From Parapedobacter koreensis (lineage in GTDB: Bacteria > Bacteroidota > Bacteroidia > Sphingobacteriales > Sphingobacteriaceae), in contig NZ_FNZR01000006.1 of assembly GCF_900109365.1 (NCBI RefSeq), positions 288,255-352,254 of the forward strand: 64,000 nt of DNA, written 5' to 3'. Below, piece after piece: positions 52,650-61,354 of this stretch (positions are counted from its first letter, which is position 1; the number at the start of each line of letters is the position of its first letter). The notes under the pieces were generated by a model. The model was not told where the DNA came from and did no database searches. It saw nothing but the letters and a program-made list of their open reading frames with translations. Made by a program: the position numbers and the translations under genes.

Positions 52650-53612
52650 ATGGAAAATTCAACATCGTTATCACGCCGTTCCTGGTTGAAAAACGCTGCC
52701 GTCATCGGAGCCTCAGCAGTAGCTGCGCCCAGCTTAATTGCTAAAGCAGACAGCAAGGCCTCCAAAGCAGCACCTTATTCTCCTCCTATACGGTTTGCGG
52801 TATCTACGTATTCTTACTGGCATTTCGAAAAAGTAAAATACCCGATTGAGAAAGTTATCGAAAATGCTTCCAAATTGGGTTTTGACGGGGTGGAAATCCT
52901 GCACAGGCAAATGGAAAGCGAGGAAGTCTCTTACATGAACAAATTGAAGCGCCTTGCTTTTGACGCTGGATTGGCTTTGCCGATGCTTTCGATCCACCAG
53001 AGCTTTGTACAACCTGATGTGGAACGTCGTAACCGGGATATCGCACACACCAAACGTTGTATCGGACTGGCCGTTCAATTGGGTATTCCATGTATCCGGA
53101 TGAATACCGGTAGCTGGGGGACTGGTCGTTCTGCTCCTGATTATTACAAAACGGGAAAAGAGACGCCGCTTCCAGGCTATACCGATGAGGACGCGATTAA
53201 ATGGTGTATCGATGGATTGGGAGAATGCCTCGTGGATGCGGAGAAAGCGGGTGTAATACTGGCTATTGAAAACCACTGGGGTCTTTCTTCGAATATCGAC
53301 TACCTTGAACGTATCTATACGGCGCTTAAGGATTCTCCTGCCATGGGACTTAACTTGGATACCGGAAACTACGTAGGTGATCCGTATCCGCAGTTTGAGC
53401 GGTTGGTAGGCGTTGCCGATATCATTCAAGCGAAGACGTATTATGGCGGTGGCCACTATTACGATTTGGAACTTGACTACCCACGTATGGGTAAGATTGC
53501 GCGTGATAAGGGCTTCAAAGGCTATGTGTCATTGGAGATGGAAGGTAAGGAAAATCCGGATATCGCCGTGCCCAAAAGCTTAGAAGTGTTGCGCAACGCA
53601 TTCAATGGATAA
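52650..53612 (+). CDS. Sugar phosphate isomerase/epimerase-like TIM-barrel protein, Tat-exported
   Basis: 320 residues from the ATG at 52650. The twin-arginine signal [20 protein letters not shown] implies export. The barrel has [34 protein letters not shown] (metal-binding Glu), [10 protein letters not shown] and [12 protein letters not shown] (a second Glu). These are the metal sites of the xylose-isomerase-like family. It probably works on an oxidised sugar or glycoside in the periplasm together with the oxidoreductases downstream. The exact reaction is not known. A terminator follows. Confidence 0.9.
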   Translation: MENSTSLSRRSWLKNAAVIGASAVAAPSLIAKADSKASKAAPYSPPIRFAVSTYSYWHFEKVKYPIEKVIENASKLGFDGVEILHRQMESEEVSYMNKLKRLAFDAGLALPMLSIHQSFVQPDVERRNRDIAHTKRCIGLAVQLGIPCIRMNTGSWGTGRSAPDYYKTGKETPLPGYTDEDAIKWCIDGLGECLVDAEKAGVILAIENHWGLSSNIDYLERIYTALKDSPAMGLNLDTGNYVGDPYPQFERLVGVADIIQAKTYYGGGHYYDLELDYPRMGKIARDKGFKGYVSLEMEGKENPDIAVPKSLEVLRNAFNG

Positions 53613-53625
53613 GAAGGGAAGAATA

Positions 53626-53656
53626 GAAGGAAGCCATGATAAGGCTTCCTTCTGTT
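53626..53656 (+). terminator. Hairpin terminator
   Basis: GAAGGAAGCC (53626-53635) and GGCTTCCTTC (53643-53652) form a perfect 10-bp stem with a 7-base loop, followed by TGTTTATG. The T run is short, so partial read-through into the transporter gene is likely. Confidence 0.75.
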
Positions 53657-53690
53657 TATGGATGATTCGCATACATTTTTAATTGCTACT

Positions 53691-54902
53691 ATGGATATTT
53701 TTCTTCGGTTGAGGTTGTCGTCAATGATGTTTCTGCAATATTTTGTATGGGGCATGTGGTATGTAACAATGGGTACGTTCATGATGGCCCATCTTAAGGC
53801 AGGGGCTGTGGATGTGGGGAGTGCTTATGCAACCTTTTCCATCGGGGCTATCATTTCGCCCTTTTTTGTTGGATTAGTGGCCGACCGTTTTTTTCCTTCC
53901 CAGCGCGTCTTGGGGGTATTGCACATCGCTGGGGCTATCGTGCTTTTCTTTGTTGGGAAGGTTACGGAGTTATCTATGTTCTGGTGGTTGATTTTATTGT
54001 ATACACTCCTTTACACGCCTACCATTTCGCTTGCCAATTCCATTTCCTTCCGGCAAATGGAGAATCCGGGGAAACAGTTTCCCGCAGTACGGGTATTGGG
54101 TACCATCGGGTGGATTGTTTCCGGTCTGCTCATTGGTTACCTGGAACTGGATAGTTCGGCGCTTATTTTTCATATCGCAGCAATTGCTTCTGTATTGCTT
54201 GGGGTGCTTAGCTTTATGCTGCCGCATACGCCGCCAAATCGGACGAATCAAGCCTCCTGGAAATCGCTGTTGGGACTTGATGCATTGGTGTTGTTTAAAA
54301 ACCGCGCTTTCTTGCTGTTTTTTATCTTATCCATACTGATTTGCATTCCGCTGACATTTTATTACAATTTTGCTAATCCTTTTTTAAACGATATTGGGGT
54401 GTCCAATGCTGCCGGAAAAATGACACTCGGACAGGCATCGGAGGCATTGTTTATGCTGCTTATTCCGTTTCTTTTCGTAAAACTGGGTGTTAAGCGGATG
54501 TTGACGTTGGCTTTGATCTGTTGGATATTGCGTTATGTTTTCTTCGCCTTTGGCGATGCAGATAACACCATGTGGATGCTTTTGGTCGGTATCGCGTTAC
54601 ACGGTGCTTGCTACGATTTCTTTTTTGTCACCGGACAAATCTATACCGAAAATGTGGCGGGTGGGCAGATCAAGAATGCAGCACAAGGACTGATTACATT
54701 TGCGACATATGGAATCGGGATGTTTTTAGGTTCCTATATTTCGGGATACCTTACGGAAAGATACGTCATCGTGGGTGATAACCATACGACTTACAATTGG
54801 GAGAGTGTCTGGTTAATTCCTGCATATATATCGGTAGCACTGCTTGTGCTATTAGTGTTATTTTTCAACGACAAGAAAAAAAGACAACAGTCATATGAAT
54901 AG
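53691..54902 (+). CDS. MFS transporter, nucleoside permease (NupG)-like
   Basis: 403 residues from the ATG at 53691 (MDIFLRLRLSSMMFLQYFVW); an ATG at 53658 would add eleven residues. Twelve helices are predicted. GMWYVTMGTFM, VGLVADRFFPSQRVLGVLHI and PAVRVLGTIGWIVSGLLIGYL resemble the nucleoside:H+ symporter family. In Bacteroidota such carriers often sit in sugar oxidation clusters, so a sugar or keto-sugar is as likely a substrate as a nucleoside. It overlaps the next gene by 8 bp. Confidence 0.88.
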   Translation: MDIFLRLRLSSMMFLQYFVWGMWYVTMGTFMMAHLKAGAVDVGSAYATFSIGAIISPFFVGLVADRFFPSQRVLGVLHIAGAIVLFFVGKVTELSMFWWLILLYTLLYTPTISLANSISFRQMENPGKQFPAVRVLGTIGWIVSGLLIGYLELDSSALIFHIAAIASVLLGVLSFMLPHTPPNRTNQASWKSLLGLDALVLFKNRAFLLFFILSILICIPLTFYYNFANPFLNDIGVSNAAGKMTLGQASEALFMLLIPFLFVKLGVKRMLTLALICWILRYVFFAFGDADNTMWMLLVGIALHGACYDFFFVTGQIYTENVAGGQIKNAAQGLITFATYGIGMFLGSYISGYLTERYVIVGDNHTTYNWESVWLIPAYISVALLVLLVLFFNDKKKRQQSYE

Positions 54903-55428
54903 AAGACAAGCGATCAAGGGTGTAGCGGTACTTATTGGAGGTACGGCTGCCATTTCTACTTTCGGGCTGATGACACAATCATGTTCCGGAGAAAATAAAG
55001 AAACGTCGGCGTTCAGTGATGCCGACCGGGAGTTGATGGACACGGTTTGTGATACATTGATTCCAGAAACGGATATTCCGGGAGCAAAAGCTGCCGGAGT
55101 TGGCCCATTTGTGCTGATGATGCTGGAAGACTGCCATAGTGTGGAAGATAGGGAACTGGTATCCGTGGGATTATCAACTGTGGAAAAGGAAGCCAAACAA
55201 CAACACGGCAAATCGTTCAACAAATTGGCAGCGGAGGATCGGGAAAAGCTGTTAAAAACGTTTGAAGGTGATAGGGCCCCATTTCTCGGTTTGATTAAAC
55301 GGCTGGCTAATCAAGGGTACTATACATCCGAAATCGGCGCTACACAAGCGCTGGTAATGGACTTTACACCGGGTGACTATCAGGCTTGCGTGCCGTTGCA
55401 GGAAGGCCAGCGCGCTTGGGCAATGTAA
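54895..55428 (+). CDS. Gluconate 2-dehydrogenase subunit 3-like protein
   Basis: 177 residues. The N-terminus MNRRQAIKGVAVLIGG with a later QSC suggests a twin-arginine, possibly lipidated, signal. The core (FSDADRELMDTVCDTLIPET, GVGPFVLMMLEDC) fits the small subunit of FAD-dependent sugar dehydrogenases, which helps export and mature the large subunit. The large GMC subunit is encoded 35 bp downstream. No cytochrome subunit gene is in the window. Confidence 0.9.
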   Translation: MNRRQAIKGVAVLIGGTAAISTFGLMTQSCSGENKETSAFSDADRELMDTVCDTLIPETDIPGAKAAGVGPFVLMMLEDCHSVEDRELVSVGLSTVEKEAKQQHGKSFNKLAAEDREKLLKTFEGDRAPFLGLIKRLANQGYYTSEIGATQALVMDFTPGDYQACVPLQEGQRAWAM

Positions 55429-55463
55429 AGGTGGTAGACAAACACTAACTAAACATAAAAAAG

Positions 55464-57161
55464 ATGAACCTGAATATTAGGGCCGAACAAGGAAATACCT
55501 ATGATGCCATAGTCGTTGGATCGGGTATTAGTGGAGGATGGTCGGCGAAAGAACTGACCGAAAAAGGATTGAAAGTGCTGATGCTTGAGCGCGGACGCAA
55601 TATCGAGCATATCAAGGACTATGAAAATACGTTGAAACAGCCTTGGGAATTTAAACACCGAGGTGAGTTGACCAACGAACAGGTGAGAACCCACCCTGTA
55701 CAGACGCGTCATGGCCATTACAACGAGTACAACGAAAGTTTCTGGGTGAACGACGAAGAAAACCCTTATGTAGAGGTTAAACGGTTTGATTGGTTCAGGG
55801 GCTATCAGGTGGGTGGACGATCGCTGATGTGGGGGAGGGGATGTTTGCGGATGGGCGAAGTGGACTTCGAAGCCAATGCCAAGGAAGGAATAGGAGTGCC
55901 TTGGCCTATCCGTTATCAGGATATTGCCCCCTGGTATGATTACGTGGAGCGTTTTGCAGGCATCAGCGGGCAGGCAGAAGGGTTGCCCCAGTGTCCTGAC
56001 GGCGTCTTTTTGCCTCCCATGGAAATGAACTGTGTGGAAAAAGAAGTCAAGAAACGGATTGAGACTCACTACAATCGTGATCGGGTGCTAACGATTTTCC
56101 GTATGGCCAACCTGACCGTACCGCATAATGGCCGCGGGAAGTGCCAGAATCGTAACCTTTGTGCCCGGGGTTGTCCTTACGGGGCGTATTTCAGCACGCA
56201 GTCCGCTACGTTGCCCGCTGCCGTGGCTACGGGCAACTTAACATTGCGTCCGTTTTCGGTGGTGAGTGAAATCATCTATGACAAGGAAACCAAAAAAGCG
56301 AAGGGTGTCCGTGTCATCGATACCCAAACATTGGAGACCACGGAATATTATGCGAAGATCATTTTCCTGAATGCATCGACATTGGGAAGCACCTATATTC
56401 TAATGAATTCCGTTTCGGATGCTTTCCCCGAAGGAATGGGAAATGGAAGTGGGCAATTGGGCCACAACTTAATGGATCACCACTTTCGGGTGGGCGCATC
56501 CGGTACGTATGAGGGCTTCGAAGACGTCTATTATTCTGGTAGGAGACCTGCAGCTGTATATGTGCCCCGGTATCGCAATTTAGGGAACGAAAAGCGGGAT
56601 TATTTGCGGGGATTTGGGATGTCTGGCAGTGCGAGTCGCTCCGGATGGCAAAAGAACATAGCCGAATTGAGCTATGCAGGGGAAATCGAGGAGCGCACAA
56701 AACCCGGAGAGTGGCGTATGGGGCTTGCAGGATGGGGCGAGACGCTTCCATACTACGAAAACCGGGTGTGGCTGGATCATTCCAAAAAAGATAAATGGGG
56801 GTTGCCCCTGCTTACCATCGATGCGGAGTTTAAAGAGAATGAGTTAAAAATGCGCATCGATATGAAGAATGATGCTGCTGAGATGCTGGAAGTGGCGGGT
56901 TTAAAAAACATAAGCAGCTACGATCGACTCTCACATCCTGGGGCGTGTATCCACGAAATGGGCACAGCCCGTATGGGAAATGATCCGAAGACTTCGGTGC
57001 TGAATAAATGGAACCAGTTGCATGAGGTACCCAATGTGTTCGTCACGGACGGTGCGTGTATGACCTCGACGGGAAACCAGAACCCCTCGCTTACTTACAT
57101 GGCGCTCACTGCACGGGCATGTGATTACGCTGTCAGTGCTTTAAAGAAAGGAGATTTATGA
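55464..57161 (+). CDS. GMC-family FAD-dependent sugar dehydrogenase, large subunit
   Basis: 565 residues. The FAD-binding motif is VVGSGISGGWSA (about residues 16-27). The GMC C-terminus has HEMGTARM and TGNQNPSLTYMALT, which supply the catalytic His and Asn. Cys227, Cys233 and Cys237 (CQNRNLCARGC) form a cluster like the Fe-S ligands of bacterial FAD-glucose dehydrogenase. Together with the subunit 3-like protein upstream it most resembles glucoside 3-dehydrogenase or gluconate 2-dehydrogenase. It has no signal peptide and would cross the membrane with the small subunit. The electron acceptor is not identified. Confidence 0.92.
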   Translation: MNLNIRAEQGNTYDAIVVGSGISGGWSAKELTEKGLKVLMLERGRNIEHIKDYENTLKQPWEFKHRGELTNEQVRTHPVQTRHGHYNEYNESFWVNDEENPYVEVKRFDWFRGYQVGGRSLMWGRGCLRMGEVDFEANAKEGIGVPWPIRYQDIAPWYDYVERFAGISGQAEGLPQCPDGVFLPPMEMNCVEKEVKKRIETHYNRDRVLTIFRMANLTVPHNGRGKCQNRNLCARGCPYGAYFSTQSATLPAAVATGNLTLRPFSVVSEIIYDKETKKAKGVRVIDTQTLETTEYYAKIIFLNASTLGSTYILMNSVSDAFPEGMGNGSGQLGHNLMDHHFRVGASGTYEGFEDVYYSGRRPAAVYVPRYRNLGNEKRDYLRGFGMSGSASRSGWQKNIAELSYAGEIEERTKPGEWRMGLAGWGETLPYYENRVWLDHSKKDKWGLPLLTIDAEFKENELKMRIDMKNDAAEMLEVAGLKNISSYDRLSHPGACIHEMGTARMGNDPKTSVLNKWNQLHEVPNVFVTDGACMTSTGNQNPSLTYMALTARACDYAVSALKKGDL

Positions 57162-58258
57162 CCCAGCACGATCGTGCACCGCTTCGCATACTTGTAGTGG
57201 GCTGTGGAAATATGGGGGCCTCACATGCCCAGGCCTACCACGAAATGGATGGTTTTCAGATCTGCGGCCTGGTTTCGCCGGGGAAAAGCAAAGACGCGCT
57301 TAATGAGGCGCTGGGCGGCGGCTATACCTTATATGGTGACTACGGGGAGGCATTGGAGCACACCAAACCCGATGCTGTCTGTATCGCTACATATCCAGAT
57401 ACCCATGAGACTTATGCCATCGCTGCTTTTGAGGCGGGGTGTCATGTGTTTATCGAAAAGCCGCTTGCGGATACGGTTGAGGGCGCATTGCGTGTAAAGG
57501 AGGCTGCTAAGGCAAGTGGCAAAAAGTTGGTAGTGGGTTATATCTTAAGGCACCACCCTTCCTGGATGCGGTTTATTGTGGAAGCCCGCCATTTGGGTGG
57601 TCCGTTGGTCATGCGGATGAACTTAAACCAGCAGAGCCATGGTGCCATGTGGGATACGCACCGTAATTTGATGAAGAGCCTCAGTCCCATTGTGGATTGT
57701 GGCGTGCATTATATCGATGTCATGTGCCAGATGGTTGCCGGAGTGCCGACGCAAGTAAGCGCGATAGGTGCGCGACTTACGGACGATATCGCCGAGTCCA
57801 ATTATAATTATGGCCAGTTGCAACTGCGGTTTTCCGACGGCTCGGTAGGCTGGTATGAGGCCGGTTGGGGGCCGATGATCAGCGAGACGGCCTATTTTGT
57901 GAAGGACGTCATCGGACCAAAAGGCTCGGTTTCGATTGTGGCAGCTGAAGCGCAGCAGGATGGAAAATCAGATTCGGTGGCATCGCATACCAAGACAGAA
58001 CGTTTGCGGTTGCACCACGCAGCTTTAGATGGTACCAATGAGTTTTTGGAACCGGACGAATGGATCAGTATGGAGGATGAGCCTGACCATCAGGAATTGT
58101 GTAATCGTGAGCAAGCATTTTTTCTTAAGGCGATAGCTGAAGATTTGGATCTTTCCAATGCTACGGATGACGCCATCAATAGCCTGCGTATTGCATTTGC
58201 GTGTGATGAATCGGTACGCACAGGGCGGGTTGTGCAATTGCCTCCCATGAACGTATAG
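57158..58258 (+). CDS. Gfo/Idh/MocA-family oxidoreductase
   Basis: 366 residues, overlapping the GMC gene by 4 bp (ATGA), so translation is coupled. The Rossmann motif is RILVVGCGNMGASHA and the family EKP motif is VFIEKPLADT. A C-terminal dimerisation and substrate domain has CGVHYIDVM. These enzymes reduce or oxidise sugars with NAD(P). Placed after a sugar dehydrogenase, it may act on a keto-sugar in the cytoplasm, but this is inferred from position. Confidence 0.93.
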   Translation: MTQHDRAPLRILVVGCGNMGASHAQAYHEMDGFQICGLVSPGKSKDALNEALGGGYTLYGDYGEALEHTKPDAVCIATYPDTHETYAIAAFEAGCHVFIEKPLADTVEGALRVKEAAKASGKKLVVGYILRHHPSWMRFIVEARHLGGPLVMRMNLNQQSHGAMWDTHRNLMKSLSPIVDCGVHYIDVMCQMVAGVPTQVSAIGARLTDDIAESNYNYGQLQLRFSDGSVGWYEAGWGPMISETAYFVKDVIGPKGSVSIVAAEAQQDGKSDSVASHTKTERLRLHHAALDGTNEFLEPDEWISMEDEPDHQELCNREQAFFLKAIAEDLDLSNATDDAINSLRIAFACDESVRTGRVVQLPPMNV

Positions 58259-58291
58259 GAATTTTTGTATCTAATACTTTATTATTTAGTC

Positions 58292-59392
58292 ATGTTTACT
58301 ACCCTTTTTCTCCGCCGGATGCGGGGGGCATTTTTAGGTGCTATGCTCATGGTATCCCATGTGGCGATGGCGCAACAAGCGGATCAGTCCTACCAGCGAT
58401 TGCAAGGCCAGTTCGAAAATCTGCAGCACCAGTTTCAGCAATTGAACAAGGTTATTGACGACTTGAATTGGATGATCGGACTAGATGATTTTGCGTACAT
58501 GGACAAAGTGCAACTGACGGGACCACCACCTGCGGTGGAACGGAATCCGACCGGACAAGGAGCCGGCAACCCGTTGAAATTCATGGCGTATGTATTCATT
58601 CCTAAACCCTTCAACCCCGATGAGAAATACCCATTATTGGTACTGCCTCATGATGGTGTACATGGAAATTTCAGAACGGCTTATGCTCATATCATTAAGG
58701 AGCTGATGGTGCAAGGATATGTGGTAGTAGCTCCAGAGTATCGTGGTAGCAGCGGATACGGCAGGGGGTTTTACCAGCAGATTGATTATGGCGGATTGGA
58801 GAATGAGGACGTACGGGTGAGTAAAGATTTCATGTTGGATCACTATGGTTTCATCGATAAGAATAGAGTTGGGATAATGGGCTGGAGCCATGGCGGAATG
58901 ATTACGTTGATGAATTTGTTTAACTTTCCTAAGGACTATAAAGTTGGCTTTGCCGGCGTGCCAGTAAGTGACCTTATTGCTCGTATGGGGTATAAGAATG
59001 ATGGCTATCGGGAGCTGTATTCAGCCGATTATCACTTGGGCAAAAGTGCAGACCAGAACGTAGCGGAATACCGGAAGCGTTCGCCGGTATGGAATACGGA
59101 TAAATTGGAAGCTCCCTTGTTTGTACACGCCAATACCAACGATGAAGATGTGAATGTGTTGGAAGTGGAACATTTGATCAAATCACTTCGGGCTGAAGGG
59201 AAATCATTTGAGTATGAAATATTTGAAAACATGCCGGGAGGCCATGTGTTTGATAGGTTGGACACCAAAGTGGCTGTGGAAATCCGATTGAAAATCTATC
59301 AATTTTTAGGCAAGTATCTGAAACCCAATCACCCATATACGGATTCGGCTTCGCTTTTGAAAGCCAGTTATTACCCCGTGCCGACGCATTAA
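58292..59392 (+). CDS. Secreted alpha/beta hydrolase, S9 prolyl-oligopeptidase type
   Basis: 366 residues from the ATG at 58292, which gives a signal peptide ending SHVAMAQQ; the reading frame opens at a TTG at 58265. The first 70 mature residues are a short coiled coil (YQRLQGQFENLQHQFQQLNK). The catalytic domain has GWSHGG (Ser), NTNDEDVNV (Asp) and GGHVFDR (His). There is no beta-propeller, so it is a short esterase or peptidase. It closes the operon that begins with the ECF factor. Confidence 0.85.
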   Translation: MFTTLFLRRMRGAFLGAMLMVSHVAMAQQADQSYQRLQGQFENLQHQFQQLNKVIDDLNWMIGLDDFAYMDKVQLTGPPPAVERNPTGQGAGNPLKFMAYVFIPKPFNPDEKYPLLVLPHDGVHGNFRTAYAHIIKELMVQGYVVVAPEYRGSSGYGRGFYQQIDYGGLENEDVRVSKDFMLDHYGFIDKNRVGIMGWSHGGMITLMNLFNFPKDYKVGFAGVPVSDLIARMGYKNDGYRELYSADYHLGKSADQNVAEYRKRSPVWNTDKLEAPLFVHANTNDEDVNVLEVEHLIKSLRAEGKSFEYEIFENMPGGHVFDRLDTKVAVEIRLKIYQFLGKYLKPNHPYTDSASLLKASYYPVPTH

Positions 59393-59500
59393 AGCCATTT
59401 ATATGATGGAAATGAACATGCCATTTATGTAACGTTTCTATTTTTAAGCGGCGCGAGCATACAAGATAGTCCGATTTTTTTTATTCTTGCTTAGCCAAAA

Positions 59501-61324
59501 ATGAATCTCCGAAGGCACATGATGTTGGTGCGGGGAGGGTGGAATGCGCAAAGGATTAAAAGAGTCATGGTTTATCTTTCATTATTTCGCCTGGGAACAG
59601 GTTTCGTTGCGGTATTAGTGTTGATTACCGCTTGGCCGGTGGCATTAATCGCTCAGCCGGTGCCAAGATTAAAAGTTGCCTTCCCCACTTCGGATAGCAC
59701 GATAGTGGCGGAAGGCACTGTTTATTTCAAAGGACGAGCCGATACTACGGGCACGCTTTTCCTTAATGGTGATGCGGTGAAAATATACAGTACCGGTATT
59801 TTCGTTTCACCCCTGCACTTGGTGGAGGGAATCAATGAATTACAAATTGATCATGTCATCGAATCGGACACGTTACATAAGCGGATGGTGGTGGTTTATA
59901 AAAAGCCTTTGCCTCCGCAGCCTACGACGGGGTTTGCCATCGAATATGTGCGCCTATCCGCCGCCGGCGATTTGTGGTTGCAACCCGGTGATTTGCTGCA
60001 GGTTGAAATGAAGGCCTCGCCGGGAATGAGCGCGACATTTTATAAGGACATTCCGCTTTTTGAAGTAGATACGGCGGAAACGCAGGTCGCTGGGATCTAT
60101 CGTGGTGAATACATTATCCAATCGTCGGATAGTTTACTGGATCAGCATATCCAGTTTTCCCTATTCGATGAGTCCCGAAAGACGGTGTCAACGAACAGCC
60201 GCCAGCGGGTGAGGGTATTGAACCAGCCCTATGCACTGACGGGACTAACCACAGCCAATGATGTTCCACTGTTTTATGGATTAGGGGCCGATCGGTTAGG
60301 AGGGGCTAAGATGGGTTACCTGGATAGTCTGGTGAAGCTAGAAATAACAGGCAAGATGAACGATATGTATCGGGTAAGACTTTCCGAGCATGTGCAGGCC
60401 TATGTGCCGGTGAATCTTGTCCGCTTACAGCAGGGGGCTCATTTCCGGCCTTACTCGCTTACGGGGAGTTGGACCGTATCTTCGGATAGCACGAATGATT
60501 TCGTACGCATCGGGTTGAGCGAACGGCTGCCCTACACGGCGGCTGTGCAGCAAGAGCCTACCCGTATCGTAGTAGACATTTATGGTGCGGTGTCCAATAG
60601 CAATTGGATTACGCAGAAGGATGGCCTCATCGCCATCGAAAATGTATGGTATGAGCAGGTCAGCAAGGACGTTTTCCGCGTATATATTGAGACGAAGAAG
60701 CCGCAACTCTGGGGATATGAGGTGAGGTATAGCGGCACACAGCTCGTCATCCGCGTAAAATCGCAACCCACAACACTGGATCTCCGACGTCTTCGTGTAG
60801 CCGTGGATGCGGGTCATGGGGGAAGTAATGTTGGCGCGGTGGGCATGACAGGTGTATTGGAGAAGGACCTCAACCTATCCATGGCGTTGAAATTAAAATC
60901 GGCCCTGGAGAGGGCTGGCACTACGGTGATCATGACGCGCGAAGCAGATAAGTCAGTCAATAATGGCGACCGATTGAAATGGCTCAACGCACAGCATCCT
61001 GATTTATTGATAAGTATCCATTGTAACGCCTCGGTAAACCCACTAGTACAGGGTACGTCCACGTATTATCGCCATCAGGCTTACCGGTCCTTGTCGAAAC
61101 ACATCCTTGCCAAGATGAGGAAACTGGAACTAGCAGATTTCGGTAACGTAGGCGGCTTTAACTTTATGCTCAACTCGCCGACAGAATTTCCCTCGGCATT
61201 GGTGGAGGTGGCCTTTCTGTCCAATCCGGCCGATGAAGAACGGTTGTTAAACACGGGATTTCACGATGAGGTGGCCGAACGCATTGTGGATGGATTGCTG
61301 GAATTTTTGGAAGCAGCGCGTTGA
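59501..61324 (+). CDS. N-acetylmuramoyl-L-alanine amidase (amidase_3)
   Basis: 607 residues. The start at 59501 puts basic residues before the helix (RLGTGFVAVLVLITAWPVAL). An ATG 22 codons later is possible. The N-terminal part is beta-rich, Ig-like (KVAFPTSDSTIVAEGTVYFK). The C-terminal catalytic domain (about residues 430-605) has the zinc ligands in VDAGHGG, GVLEKDLN and ISIHCNAS and the catalytic Glu in LVEVAFLSNP. It cleaves the amide between MurNAc and the stem peptide during cell separation. Regulated activation by the N-terminal part is possible. Confidence 0.92.
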   Translation: MNLRRHMMLVRGGWNAQRIKRVMVYLSLFRLGTGFVAVLVLITAWPVALIAQPVPRLKVAFPTSDSTIVAEGTVYFKGRADTTGTLFLNGDAVKIYSTGIFVSPLHLVEGINELQIDHVIESDTLHKRMVVVYKKPLPPQPTTGFAIEYVRLSAAGDLWLQPGDLLQVEMKASPGMSATFYKDIPLFEVDTAETQVAGIYRGEYIIQSSDSLLDQHIQFSLFDESRKTVSTNSRQRVRVLNQPYALTGLTTANDVPLFYGLGADRLGGAKMGYLDSLVKLEITGKMNDMYRVRLSEHVQAYVPVNLVRLQQGAHFRPYSLTGSWTVSSDSTNDFVRIGLSERLPYTAAVQQEPTRIVVDIYGAVSNSNWITQKDGLIAIENVWYEQVSKDVFRVYIETKKPQLWGYEVRYSGTQLVIRVKSQPTTLDLRRLRVAVDAGHGGSNVGAVGMTGVLEKDLNLSMALKLKSALERAGTTVIMTREADKSVNNGDRLKWLNAQHPDLLISIHCNASVNPLVQGTSTYYRHQAYRSLSKHILAKMRKLELADFGNVGGFNFMLNSPTEFPSALVEVAFLSNPADEERLLNTGFHDEVAERIVDGLLEFLEAAR

Positions 61325-61354
61325 CGGGTTCATTTTTTTTACCTTTGCCTGCAC

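Noticed and set aside
52734..53456. 240-codon frame on the minus strand
   Set aside because: Antisense of the Tat-exported isomerase-like gene. No family features.
55449..56069. 206-codon frame on the minus strand
   Set aside because: Antisense of the GMC dehydrogenase, which has its FAD-binding motif there.
59393..59500. Possible tRNA or small RNA between the hydrolase and amidase genes
   Set aside because: No cloverleaf or strong hairpin is visible.
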